Positions 18,259 to 26,553 of a DNA stretch of 64,000 nucleotides are shown here, piece by piece. Under the pieces are notes generated by a model that saw nothing but the letters and a program-made list of their open reading frames with translations, searched no databases and had not been told where the DNA came from. This stretch comes from DSYU01 sp964437595 (GTDB lineage: Bacteria > Chloroflexota > Anaerolineae > Anaerolineales > Anaerolineaceae): positions 1 through 64,000 of the forward strand of contig CAYTHO010000017.1 in the NCBI GenBank assembly GCA_964437595.1. The letters run 5' to 3'. The position numbers and the translations under genes are program-made. Every line of letters starts with the position of its first letter. The stretch's first letter is position 1.

Positions 18259-18374
18259 GGGGTTGTCTGAAAAGTCTTTTATCGTTGTTGTGAAACGGCA
18301 TATGTGCCGTTTCACAACAACAAATCTATATTTACTGGATCGAGGCTGTCCAAACGTACTTTTTGGACAGCCCC
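18259..18374. mobile_element. MITE-like 116-bp palindromic element
   Basis: The ends GGGGTTGTCTGAAAAGT and, inverted, GGGGCTGTCCAAAAAGT match at 14 of 17 positions, like insertion-sequence termini. Inside is a perfect 17-bp inverted repeat with a 4-nt loop (18284-18300 and 18305-18321), and a second 11-bp hairpin lies at 18344-18372. There is no coding capacity. It sits between the convergent alcohol dehydrogenase and degV genes, where it could also end transcription. No clear target duplication is visible, so it may be decayed. Confidence 0.55.
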
Positions 18375-18384
18375 TTTGATAAGG

Positions 18385-19236
18385 CTATTTTGGGGCCACG
18401 AAGTAACTGATCCCGATCACGCCTGGCCCAGAATGAACCAGGATGGCAGGGGTAAGATCATAGATGGGGATCTCGTCCACAGGGATGCCCAGCACACCCC
18501 CAAGTTCTGCCGCAATGGAGCGGGCCAGTTCTTCGGCATCGCCGTGCATCACGCACAGGTGAGCTTCCAGGCTGTGGGGACAGTCGGAGAGAACGATTTC
18601 TTTGAGCCGGGCGAGGGCGCGTTTCGCCGTACGCTGGCTTTCATATGCCTCGGTCAGGCCATCTTTTAACGTCAGGATGGGTTTCACCTGGAGGATGCTG
18701 CCGAACAAGGCTTTTGCCGCGCCGATACGCCCACCACGATATAGATATTCCAGCGTGTCCACGACAAAAAATAACCGATGGCGCGCTGACATTTCCTCAA
18801 TCTTTGTAACGATCTCATCTGCTGGCAGGCCAGCGTTCGCCCACTTCGCGGCCTGTTTGACCACAGCTCCCAATCCGCCGGCGATCAGGTTGGTATCGAT
18901 CACCCGGATATCGGCATTCGGGAAATCCTGCGCGGCTACCGAGGCGCCGCGATATGTGCCGCTTAGTTTGGCGGTTGGGGCAACCACAATCATCGTATCG
19001 CCCCTTTCGGCTCCCTCCGCATAAATCGGGCTGTACAGTGCCGGGGGAGGCGCCGCGGTTGAGGGTAAAACCTGGCTGGCGCGCAGCCGTTTCATAAATG
19101 TCTTTGCGTCCATCTCGTTGTCATCACGGTATGTTTCCTCGCCAAAGACGATGATTTGAGGAACATACGCGATCCCTAAAGCCTGAGCTTCGGCGGGTGG
19201 AATGTTCGATAAGGTGTCCGCAACAATTCGAATCAT
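18385..19236 (-). CDS. DegV family fatty-acid-binding protein
   Basis: 283 residues. The start MIRIVADTLSNIPPAEAQAL resembles the family's MIxIVTDSxxxLP pattern, and the second motif is TAAPPPALYSPIYAEG. DegV/FakB proteins bind a fatty acid and present it to fatty-acid kinase FakA; no fakA is nearby. RHRLFFVVDTLEYLYRGGRI with GAAKALFGSILQVKPIL is the conserved central region. It is divergent from zwf, with a 223-bp gap holding no other gene. Confidence 0.92.
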   Translation of the reverse strand: MIRIVADTLSNIPPAEAQALGIAYVPQIIVFGEETYRDDNEMDAKTFMKRLRASQVLPSTAAPPPALYSPIYAEGAERGDTMIVVAPTAKLSGTYRGASVAAQDFPNADIRVIDTNLIAGGLGAVVKQAAKWANAGLPADEIVTKIEEMSARHRLFFVVDTLEYLYRGGRIGAAKALFGSILQVKPILTLKDGLTEAYESQRTAKRALARLKEIVLSDCPHSLEAHLCVMHGDAEELARSIAAELGGVLGIPVDEIPIYDLTPAILVHSGPGVIGISYFVAPK

Positions 19237-19459
19237 GGTTAAATCCTTTCACCGAATAATTACGAGCTGCTGGAGTTTGATGATGTATTCTCGCCAAGCA
19301 AGCGTAATGATTACGATTATATCGTATAGAACCTGATACAATGCGGAAACTGGCGCACAAAAACGATCTTTAGGCCATTGATCATGGCTATAATTACTTG
19401 TGCAGTGGTTGGATGAAGCGCATCGAGATGCCAGAATACAAGAGAAAAAATGAGGCAGC

Positions 19460-20959
19460 ATGATCGACCAGAATAGTGGATTTAATGAAAACACGCCGAC
19501 CGGTTTTGTCATTTTTGGCGTTACTGGCGATTTGACCCGGCGGAAGTTAATCCCCGCCATTTACGAGCTGAAGCTGGCAGGCCGCCTGGAAGCTCCATTT
19601 CATATTATCGGTTTTGCGCGCAGGGATTGGACGGATGAGGCGCTGCGTGATACCTTGCGAGAAGGGGTGAAAGAATTCGCCCGCACCCAGCCCGTCAACG
19701 ATACGATCCTGAATGACCTGCTGGACGATGCCCATTACGTACGCTCAACATTCGATGACCCAGATGGGTATAAACGACTCCGGGCTGTGCTGGATGAACA
19801 CCAGATCAAGAATGTAATGTTCTACCTGGCAACGCCTCCAGAATCGTACGCGGAGATCATCAGCAAAATTGGCCTGACCGGCTGCGTTCGCAATTGTGAA
19901 GGCTGGGTCCGGATGGTGATTGAAAAACCCTACGGCGAGGATTTTGAGTCAGCTCGCGCGCTGGACGATGCAGTGCATAAAGTATTTAATGAAGATCAGG
20001 TATATCGCATTGATCACTACCTGGGCAAAGAGACGGTACAAAATATCCTCGTGTTCCGGTTTGCGAATGGCATCTTCGAGCCTTTGTGGAATCGCAACTA
20101 CGTTGATTTCGTGCAGGTAACCGTAGCAGAAACGGTTGGTGTGGGCACGCGCGCCGGATATTACGAATCCGCTGGCGTTATCCGCGATGTTTTCCAAAAC
20201 CACATGCTCCAGCTCCTGGCATTAACGGCCATGGAAGCCCCGGTGGCTTTCAACGCCCATGAAGTTCGGGATGAAAAGGTGAAGGTGCTGAAAGCACTGC
20301 GCCCGCTGGTAGCGCGCGATGCGATACTGGGCACCTACCGGGCGCAGTATGCATCGGGTTCGGTTGATGGGCGGCGTGTGCCTGGTTATAAAGATGAGCA
20401 GGGCGTTTCGCCCCAGTCGATTACGGAAACGTACCTGGCAGCCCGTCTATTTGTTGATAACTGGCGCTGGGCTGGCGTGCCGTTTTACCTGCGTTCCGGT
20501 AAGCGGCTGCCTTCGCGCGTAACCGAGATTGCCATTCAATTCAAACAGCCGCCGCTTTCATTGTTCAACTGGCAAAATATGGCTGGTAACGCCCCCAACG
20601 TTCTGGTCCTGAACCTGCAGCCGGATGAAGGGATTACATTGACCTTTGGTGCGAAATCTCCCCGGCCTGTAAACCAGATCGCCCCGGTGGAAATGCATTT
20701 TAGTTATGAGGAAACGTTTGGCACGGAGCCGCCGGAAGCATATGAACGCTTGCTGCTGGATGTGATGATTGGAGACGCCACCCTGTTCACCCGCAGTGAT
20801 GAGGTTCTGGCTGCCTGGGATTTCACCACCAAGATCATCCAGGCCTGGCAGCAGTACCCGGTGCGCAATTTACCGGTATATGAAGCCGGCACATGGGGCC
20901 CGCCTGGGGCGGATGATTTTATCGCCCAAAACCAATGGAACTGGCGCAGCCCCGCATAA
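19460..20959 (+). CDS. zwf: Glucose-6-phosphate 1-dehydrogenase
   Basis: Oxidises glucose 6-phosphate to 6-phosphogluconolactone with NAD(P)+, the entry to the oxidative pentose phosphate pathway. 499 residues is a normal length. The coenzyme loop is VTGDLTRRKLIPAI and the active-site signature is RIDHYLGKETVQN near residue 180, with EKPYGEDFESA before it. GAGG lies before the ATG. No gnd, pgl or opcA is seen next to it. Confidence 0.97.
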   Translation: MIDQNSGFNENTPTGFVIFGVTGDLTRRKLIPAIYELKLAGRLEAPFHIIGFARRDWTDEALRDTLREGVKEFARTQPVNDTILNDLLDDAHYVRSTFDDPDGYKRLRAVLDEHQIKNVMFYLATPPESYAEIISKIGLTGCVRNCEGWVRMVIEKPYGEDFESARALDDAVHKVFNEDQVYRIDHYLGKETVQNILVFRFANGIFEPLWNRNYVDFVQVTVAETVGVGTRAGYYESAGVIRDVFQNHMLQLLALTAMEAPVAFNAHEVRDEKVKVLKALRPLVARDAILGTYRAQYASGSVDGRRVPGYKDEQGVSPQSITETYLAARLFVDNWRWAGVPFYLRSGKRLPSRVTEIAIQFKQPPLSLFNWQNMAGNAPNVLVLNLQPDEGITLTFGAKSPRPVNQIAPVEMHFSYEETFGTEPPEAYERLLLDVMIGDATLFTRSDEVLAAWDFTTKIIQAWQQYPVRNLPVYEAGTWGPPGADDFIAQNQWNWRSPA

Positions 20960-20982
20960 TTGCGGGGTCGTTCCACCCTTCC

Positions 20983-21576
20983 TTATAACCGAACTCCGCA
21001 GTTGGGGCAGTTTGCCTCGTTATGGAAAACGACAAAGCCGCAGCGCGCGCATGTGCGTGGTTGGGCTTCGCCAAGCGGAGCGCCGCAGGCAATACAGCGT
21101 CCTTCGCCAACCGGGTTGGCCGTAAGGCAGTATTGGCAGGTAATTCGGCGCAGTCGTTCAGAGAGCTGCTGCGAGGCGCCCAGTGAACGTGCAGCGGCAT
21201 CTAAGGTTTTCCACACATCCTCAGTGAGCTGTAAGTTCTCAATATCCTGGGCAATATCGTCGATGCGGTGGATAAGGTTCCATGGATTTCTGAGAATGGA
21301 GAAAGCGCTGGTGCCGAGGCTCGCGGCTACCCCAAGCCAGGCTTGCTGTCCAATCTGCACTGATACGCCATCCTCGACCCGTTGTAATACAACGCTCATT
21401 GCCGTTTGCCCGCCTGCCATAGGTCGGTCATGTGTAGCAACCTGCACGACCAGTTTATTACTGTCGCCAAAACGCTGGACACGATAGTTGCCGCGGTTAA
21501 AATAGCCAACCAATGCGTTGGCCAGGTCGATAGGTTGGAGGTTTCCGTGATATATTCGCTGGTTCATGGGTCTCAA
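20983..21576 (-). CDS. Protein with C-terminal double zinc ribbon
   Basis: 197 residues, function unknown. Residues 1-145 are an uncharacterised domain beginning MNQRIYHGNLQPIDLANALV. The C-terminus carries two CxxC...CxxC ribbons: CQYCLTANPVGEGRCIACG and CARCGFVVFHNEANCPNCG. The pattern resembles zinc-ribbon adapters attached to a DUF-type domain in Anaerolineae. It is convergent with zwf (23-bp gap) and divergent from the SH3 protein. Confidence 0.7.
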   Translation of the reverse strand: MRPMNQRIYHGNLQPIDLANALVGYFNRGNYRVQRFGDSNKLVVQVATHDRPMAGGQTAMSVVLQRVEDGVSVQIGQQAWLGVAASLGTSAFSILRNPWNLIHRIDDIAQDIENLQLTEDVWKTLDAAARSLGASQQLSERLRRITCQYCLTANPVGEGRCIACGAPLGEAQPRTCARCGFVVFHNEANCPNCGVRL

Positions 21577-21819
21577 TTCTGACTGACAGTAAAATTCTAG
21601 GTTATTGTGAATTATACTGCCTATACCGGTTCTTGTTCCCCAGATTTTCTGCGTTATGAGCTTGGGTTTTACCGTGGCTGTTACCTGGAAATGAGCAGGA
21701 TTGTCATCATCATATTGGCATTCTGTCGTGATGATTGTTCATGGTATAGATCCTGCAACTCGATTATAATAAACGCCTTCGAATTACCCTTCGGTTTTGG
21801 GAGTTTGTCTGGAGTGTTT

Positions 21820-22455
21820 ATGCAACGTCGATGGGTGGCCCCCATTTTGATTTTTATTCTGCTGATTATCAATGTCATTTTTTCCTGGCTGACGCCGGCA
21901 GACGCCAGCAGCTTGCCCGAAGCCCACATGCAGCTTCCGACAATTGCTGTTGCCACCGTTACCGGCACGCCCTCTGGACCTATGGCAGTCGTCGTCCCAG
22001 GAAACGAACCGCAGATCAATCTGCGCTCTGGCCCCAGCTCGCTTTATGATAAAGTGGGTGTCTTACTGGTTGGGCAGTCCGTACCCGCTAAGGGGCGGTC
22101 TCCCAAGGGCGAATGGATTTTGGTGGATTACCCGGGAGTGCCGGGCGGCACCGCCTGGGTGTATGCTCTATATGTAGAAATCAGGCCGCCCGCACAACTA
22201 CCTATCGTTGAGCCGCCGCCTACGCCAACCCTGGCGCAAACAGCAACCATCGACCCTACGCTGGCTGCGCGCTTCGTTGTAACATCCGCGCCTACCCGCC
22301 TGCCAACCTTCACCGAACCAGCGCCGCTGGTGATCCCTACCTTTATGGCCGAAAGCGGCCCCTCATTAAGCCGCCTGCCAATGGGTTTCATCATCATGGG
22401 GCTGGCAGTGATGGGGTTATTTTTTGGGGTGGTGGCGCTGGCGCAAGGAAGATAG
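21820..22455 (+). CDS. Membrane-anchored SH3-domain (SH3b) protein
   Basis: 211 residues. An N-terminal anchor or signal (ILIFILLIINVIFSWLTPADA) is followed by an SH3b domain with the hallmark INLRSGPSSLYDKVGVL and GGTAWVYALYVEI, then a Pro/Thr-rich spacer and a C-terminal membrane helix (MGFIIMGLAVMGLFFGVVAL). SH3b domains bind cell-wall or surface polymers, so it probably sits on the outer face. The ATG at 21820 was chosen for its GGAG box 5 bp upstream; the open frame extends further upstream without a conserved look. Confidence 0.75.
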   Translation: MQRRWVAPILIFILLIINVIFSWLTPADASSLPEAHMQLPTIAVATVTGTPSGPMAVVVPGNEPQINLRSGPSSLYDKVGVLLVGQSVPAKGRSPKGEWILVDYPGVPGGTAWVYALYVEIRPPAQLPIVEPPPTPTLAQTATIDPTLAARFVVTSAPTRLPTFTEPAPLVIPTFMAESGPSLSRLPMGFIIMGLAVMGLFFGVVALAQGR

Positions 22456-22494
22456 GCTTTCCAGAAGAAAAGAACAGTCCTGCGTGTAGGCGTG

Positions 22495-23160
22495 CTATTT
22501 GAGGAAAGCGCCCAATTGATTAAGGCAGTTTGCGCTCAACTTATGGCCGACTTCACTCTCGCAGTACGTCACCTCCGCGCCGGCGCCTTCCAGGATATGC
22601 GCGGCATCGCGGGCGAAGTGCACTGGAATCGTTTTATCTTTTGATCCGTGCGCAATAAAGATCTGTTTGCCGCGCAGTGCATTGTAACCGCCCGGCAGTG
22701 TGTCATCAGTTGGTAAGTAACCGGCTAATGCCATCACCCGGTTTACTTGCTGCGGATAAAACGCCGCCAGCGCGTATGCCATGGCGGCGCCCTGGCTGAA
22801 GCCCATAATATCTACGGGCGTGCGTGGGGCTTGCATATCGTCTGCCCAGCGGTTGAAGGCCAACATTAACTCCCCGGCGACCGCCCGAAATTCCGCCAGT
22901 TTCGGCCAGGTCTCCTCATGCGGCAGCCACCCGTATCCTCCTCCCGGCGCGCGGACCGGCGCGCGCGGGGCGAATATCCACGTATTATCTGGAACACCCC
23001 GCGCGAAAATCCACATCACTGTTTCATCCCCTGTCCATCCATGCAGCAGCAGCAAGCTGCGGTGTGGTGTGGCAGGTGGTTCTTCTTTTAGCCTGGGCCG
23101 CTGGATGCGGACAATCCAGCCGCGATCAAAGGTGGTAAAGGCTTCATTCGGATCGGGCAC
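22495..23160 (-). CDS. Alpha/beta hydrolase, phospholipase/carboxylesterase (YpfH-like)
   Basis: 221 residues. The nucleophile elbow is MGFSQGAAMAYAL (GxSxG) near residue 118. The catalytic Asp lies in IFIAHGSKDKTIPVHF and the His in CESEVGHKLSAN. LLLHGWTGDETVMW provides the oxyanion-hole region. These enzymes hydrolyse small esters or lysophospholipids in the cytoplasm. The GTG start overlaps the preceding 79-residue membrane protein gene by 17 bp, indicating an operon with pfkA. Confidence 0.87.
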   Translation of the reverse strand: MPDPNEAFTTFDRGWIVRIQRPRLKEEPPATPHRSLLLLHGWTGDETVMWIFARGVPDNTWIFAPRAPVRAPGGGYGWLPHEETWPKLAEFRAVAGELMLAFNRWADDMQAPRTPVDIMGFSQGAAMAYALAAFYPQQVNRVMALAGYLPTDDTLPGGYNALRGKQIFIAHGSKDKTIPVHFARDAAHILEGAGAEVTYCESEVGHKLSANCLNQLGAFLK

Positions 23161-23383
23161 GTTTCACCACCCAATCGAGAATCGCAAAGAACAGCAGGAT
23201 CAGTCCAATCGGCAGCAGCCCGCCGAGCAGGCATAAGAAACCGGTGATAGCTGCTCCTAAACCGTAGAACCAATAGATTAACCCATCCCCAACGATAAAT
23301 AGCAGCAGCAGCGCGCCCGCTATCAGGCGGGTGTTGGTGTCACGCGCGTACCGGCGCAGATCGCGAATATTCATAACGCCCAT
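23144..23383 (-). CDS. Small membrane protein, unknown function
   Basis: 79 residues with two or three hydrophobic segments (LIAGALLLLFIVGDGLIYWF and LCLLGGLLPIGLILLFFAIL) and a basic N-terminus (NIRDLRRYARDTNTR). I do not recognise a family. It lies 17 bp after pfkA and overlaps the hydrolase gene, so it is transcribed with both. ATG at 23374 is an alternative start. Confidence 0.65.
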   Translation of the reverse strand: MGVMNIRDLRRYARDTNTRLIAGALLLLFIVGDGLIYWFYGLGAAITGFLCLLGGLLPIGLILLFFAILDWVVKRARSE

Positions 23384-23400
23384 CCGTTCGCAGCAGATTG

Positions 23401-24372
23401 CTATTTTTCCAGGATCCTGGCTGTTTCCAACAGGCTGAGATCGAGCGGCTTTTTGGTGCCAATCACATCCGCATAGGGGGTAGCGGTAATTTCGTTCTTA
23501 TTTAATCCCATCACCGCGCCATGTTTCCCCTTCGCCAGGTATTGAATGGCTCCGGCTCCCAGGCGGGTTGCGAGGATGCGGTCAAAGGCGCTTGGGGTAC
23601 CCCCACGCTGTACGTGGCCTAGCTGGGTAGCGCGAACTTCAAAGCCCAGGCGTTCTTTGTGCTCTTCGAAGTAATTAACCAATGCCGTGGCATTGTATTT
23701 TGCGCCTTCCGCTACGACACCCAACGCGTGTGCCTTCCCGCGTTGGTACGCCTGGCGGATCGCGGCAGCTACGTCTTCTGGGTCAGTATCGAATTCGGGG
23801 ATCAAGATCGCCTCCGCTCCCCCTGCAATACCTGACATTAATGCCAGATAACCGCAGTCGCGTCCCATCACTTCGATCAGGAATGCGCGCTGGTGCGAGG
23901 ATGCCGTCACTTTCAACCGGTCGATGGCCTCTAATGCAATGTTTAATGCAGTATCTACGCCAATCGTGATTTCCGATCCGTAAAGGTCATTATCAATTGT
24001 CGATGCCACTCCCACAACCGGAAAATCCATCTTTTGAAGCTCGTATGCACCGGCCTGGGAACCGTTCCCGCCAATAACCACCAGGGCTTCAATGCCATGC
24101 TGGTTCATGGAACGTACAGCCTGAACGCGGCCCTCCTCCGTGCGGAATTCGGCGCTGCGTGCGCTGCCTAGAATTGTCCCTCCGTGCTGCATAATACCGC
24201 CGACGTCCCGAGCCCCCATCTGGCGAATATTCCCCGATATTAACCCAGCGTATCCGTGGTATACGCCAAACATCTCCCATCCTTGTTCGATCCCGGTGCG
24301 GATCACGGCGCGAATGGCAGAATTCATACCTGGAGCATCGCCCCCGCTGGTCAACACTGCTACGCGTTTCAT
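23401..24372 (-). CDS. pfkA: 6-phosphofructokinase (Asn103 variant)
   Basis: Phosphorylates fructose 6-phosphate to the 1,6-bisphosphate in glycolysis. 323 residues, a normal bacterial PfkA size. The start MKRVAVLTSGGDAPGMNSAI and the catalytic TIDNDLYGSEITIGVDTALN are intact, as is MGRDCGYLAL. The Mg-binding motif normally GGDGS at residues 101-105 is GGNGS here, with Asn at 103 and Gly104 kept; Gly104 favours ATP over PPi as donor. The ATG at 24372 was chosen because the conserved N-terminus begins there and AGGAG lies upstream, although the frame is open for another 105 codons. Confidence 0.93.
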   Translation of the reverse strand: MKRVAVLTSGGDAPGMNSAIRAVIRTGIEQGWEMFGVYHGYAGLISGNIRQMGARDVGGIMQHGGTILGSARSAEFRTEEGRVQAVRSMNQHGIEALVVIGGNGSQAGAYELQKMDFPVVGVASTIDNDLYGSEITIGVDTALNIALEAIDRLKVTASSHQRAFLIEVMGRDCGYLALMSGIAGGAEAILIPEFDTDPEDVAAAIRQAYQRGKAHALGVVAEGAKYNATALVNYFEEHKERLGFEVRATQLGHVQRGGTPSAFDRILATRLGAGAIQYLAKGKHGAVMGLNKNEITATPYADVIGTKKPLDLSLLETARILEK

Positions 24373-24603
24373 GCTCAACTTTCTCCTATGGCCAGGATTC
24401 GTTTTCTCTGGCAATTGTACTCTAAATTTCAGTGAGGTGATTTGAAATGAAATGTATCGTATTTGCCTGGCAGGCTTACGCCATGATTGATATACTTGTT
24501 CCTTGCGCAGTCCAGATATCCCGACCGGCATTCTGTAGGAATGGATCAACCAGTGATCTGGTTGGTAACCGCACGATTGCGGATTTCTCATTAAGAAGGT
24601 TTC

Positions 24604-25896
24604 ATGGCAGCCTTGATCAAAAGAATATACCGGCTTTTCCGCCCCGCCCAGCCGATCCCTGAGGCCTATCGCAGTATCTTCTCGCACCTTTTTTTGGATA
24701 TTGCCTGGTATGGCATTCTTTCCGGCTCCGCGGTAGCCTTCATTGCCGTTTATGCCACGCGCCAGGGCGCAACCGATCAGCAGATTGGCCTGCTAAGCGC
24801 CGCGCCGGCGCTGGTGAACCTCCTGTTTGCGCTGCCTGCCGGGAGCTGGCTCAGCAAACGTTCTTTAGGCCGGGCGGTTTTTTGGACTTCGGTTTTTCAG
24901 CGCATGTTTTACCTGCTGCTGGTGCCGCTGCCTGTTTTGCTAATGCCGGAGGCGCAGGTATGGGTAATCATCCTTACCACGCTGCTGATGAGTATCCCTG
25001 GTACTGCCGTCGTGGTAGGGTTTAATGCGCAGTTTGGAGAAATTGTTCCACTCGAATGGCGCGGGTATGTTGCCGGAATACGCAACGCTTTGCATTCCGT
25101 GATCTCTACGGTTTTTACCCTGATCTCGGGGGTTATCCTCAACCACGTAGCGTTTCCAACTGGCTACCAGATCGTGTTTGCCATGGGTATTCTTGGCGCG
25201 GCAATGTCTTCCGTTCACCTCTATATTCTTGCGACGAAGATTCAAGCCCGCCCGACCTCACTATCAGAAAAATCCCTACCGCGCAGCCCAAACGGGCGTT
25301 ACCTGGCGCTCGAAGTCCGCGCTCTATATCAGCGCGGCGTGCAAAGCCTGCGCCTCGATGCGATGCACGGTCCGTTTGCCCGTATCATGGCGTTGTTGTT
25401 CTGCTGGCATCTGGTCCAATTCATGGCTATCCCTACGGTAACCCCTTTTATTGTGAACGAACTGCATGTTTCTGACCAGTTGATTGGGTTCGCCGGTGGT
25501 ATCTTTAATATGACGGTATTTATGGGTTCGCTGGCTTTGAATACCGTTGTAACCCGTTATGGCAACAAAATCGTCACAGGCGTAGGTGTGATGGGTCTCA
25601 GCCTGTTTCCGATTCTTACCGCAATGGGAAGCGGTGGGTATGTGCTGGCGAACCTGCTCTGCGGGTTGGCCTGGGCCATGGCGGGTGGGGCCATTTACAA
25701 CTACATCCTTGATAACACGCCTAGCAATGATCGCCCGGCGTATATTGCCTGGTATAGCCTTGTTTCGAATGCGGCCATCCTGGCTGGTTCATTAATTGGA
25801 CCGGCTATTGCAGGATGGATCGGCCCAGCTCTGGCGTTGGTCTTGTTTGGAATCGGTAGATTCCTGGCAGGCGCGGCGATTGTAAAGTGGGGCTAA
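24604..25896 (+). CDS. MFS transporter
   Basis: 430 residues with about 12 hydrophobic helices. The segment ATRQGATDQQIGLLSAAPAL and the following SWLSKRSLGRAVFWTSVFQR correspond to the first helices and the conserved loop 2-3 of the major facilitator superfamily. AAGAAGG precedes the ATG. It is divergent from pfkA across a 231-bp gap. The substrate cannot be told. Confidence 0.85.
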   Translation: MAALIKRIYRLFRPAQPIPEAYRSIFSHLFLDIAWYGILSGSAVAFIAVYATRQGATDQQIGLLSAAPALVNLLFALPAGSWLSKRSLGRAVFWTSVFQRMFYLLLVPLPVLLMPEAQVWVIILTTLLMSIPGTAVVVGFNAQFGEIVPLEWRGYVAGIRNALHSVISTVFTLISGVILNHVAFPTGYQIVFAMGILGAAMSSVHLYILATKIQARPTSLSEKSLPRSPNGRYLALEVRALYQRGVQSLRLDAMHGPFARIMALLFCWHLVQFMAIPTVTPFIVNELHVSDQLIGFAGGIFNMTVFMGSLALNTVVTRYGNKIVTGVGVMGLSLFPILTAMGSGGYVLANLLCGLAWAMAGGAIYNYILDNTPSNDRPAYIAWYSLVSNAAILAGSLIGPAIAGWIGPALALVLFGIGRFLAGAAIVKWG

Positions 25897-25950
25897 GTAA
25901 ACCGCCGTAGGTACTATAACTCAAAAGCGATGGGGCCCGGCAGTTTACGA

Positions 25951-26022
25951 GCAAACTTCGTTTGCAACAGTAATTCGCCGGGCAAAGGTGCTTTTTCGAA
26001 AATACACCTTCGGCGAATTACT
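25951..26022. repeat. Nested hairpins between the MFS gene and smpB
   Basis: AGTAATTCGCCG (25969-25980) has its exact complement at 26011-26022. Inside these, AAGGTG (25985-25990) pairs with CACCTT (26005-26010), giving an 18-bp stem with a 4-nt bulge. A smaller hairpin GCAAA/TTTGC lies just before, at 25951-25965. No T tract follows, so this is more like a palindromic repeat or a regulatory structure than a terminator. Confidence 0.6.
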
Positions 26023-26036
26023 TAGCAAATGTATGT

Positions 26037-26042
26037 TAAAAT
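26037..26042 (+). promoter_or_regulatory. -10 element of a likely leaderless smpB transcript
   Basis: TAAAAT ends seven bases before the ATG at 26050, so transcription would start at or next to the start codon. There is no ribosome-binding sequence before this ATG. No good -35 is seen. Confidence 0.4.
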
Positions 26043-26049
26043 GTCCCCT

Positions 26050-26517
26050 ATGGGTGTAAAAGTCGTCGCAACCAACCGCAAAGCGCATTTTGAATACTTC
26101 CTTTTGGAGCACTTTGAAGCCGGAATTGCCCTGCAGGGCAGCGAGATCAAGTCTATCCGCGCCGGCCAGATGAGCCTTCAGGAAGCATATATTGATATCA
26201 ATGAAATACACCGTGAAGCCTGGCTCCTGGGCGCGCATATTGCTCCCTATGACCCGGCCAGCCGCTATAATCACGATCCTGTTCGCCCGCGCCGCCTGCT
26301 GCTGCACAAGGAGGAAATTCGAGAGCTGTGGGAAGCTGTCCGGCAGAAGGGGGTGACGATTGTCCCTGTTCAGGTATATTTGAAGGATGGCAGGGCAAAG
26401 ATCGATCTGGCGATTGCCAGGGGCAAAAAGCTCTATGATAAACGGCAAGAGATTGCCAAGCGCGATGCAGAACGGGAAATGGCGCGGGAAACCCGCAGCA
26501 AGCGCGGGGATTTCTAA
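26050..26517 (+). CDS. smpB: SsrA-binding protein SmpB
   Basis: Binds tmRNA and delivers it to stalled ribosomes for trans-translation. The 155 residues from MGVKVVATNRKAHFEYFLLE contain the OB-fold motif LQGSEIKSIRAGQMSLQEAY and YDPASRYNHDPVRPRRLLLH, and end in the basic, unstructured tail (AKRDAEREMARETRSKRGDF) that enters the ribosome. The start at 26050 is the usual N-terminus; an ATG seven codons earlier has no ribosome site either. No ssrA gene is visible nearby. Confidence 0.95.
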   Translation: MGVKVVATNRKAHFEYFLLEHFEAGIALQGSEIKSIRAGQMSLQEAYIDINEIHREAWLLGAHIAPYDPASRYNHDPVRPRRLLLHKEEIRELWEAVRQKGVTIVPVQVYLKDGRAKIDLAIARGKKLYDKRQEIAKRDAEREMARETRSKRGDF

Positions 26518-26553
26518 TATTTCCAACACTCCATATATAGAAGGCAGCCGATC

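Noticed and set aside
18344..18372. Terminator of degV
   Set aside because: The hairpin is strong but no T tract follows it on the minus strand in the required place; it is better explained as part of the MITE-like element.
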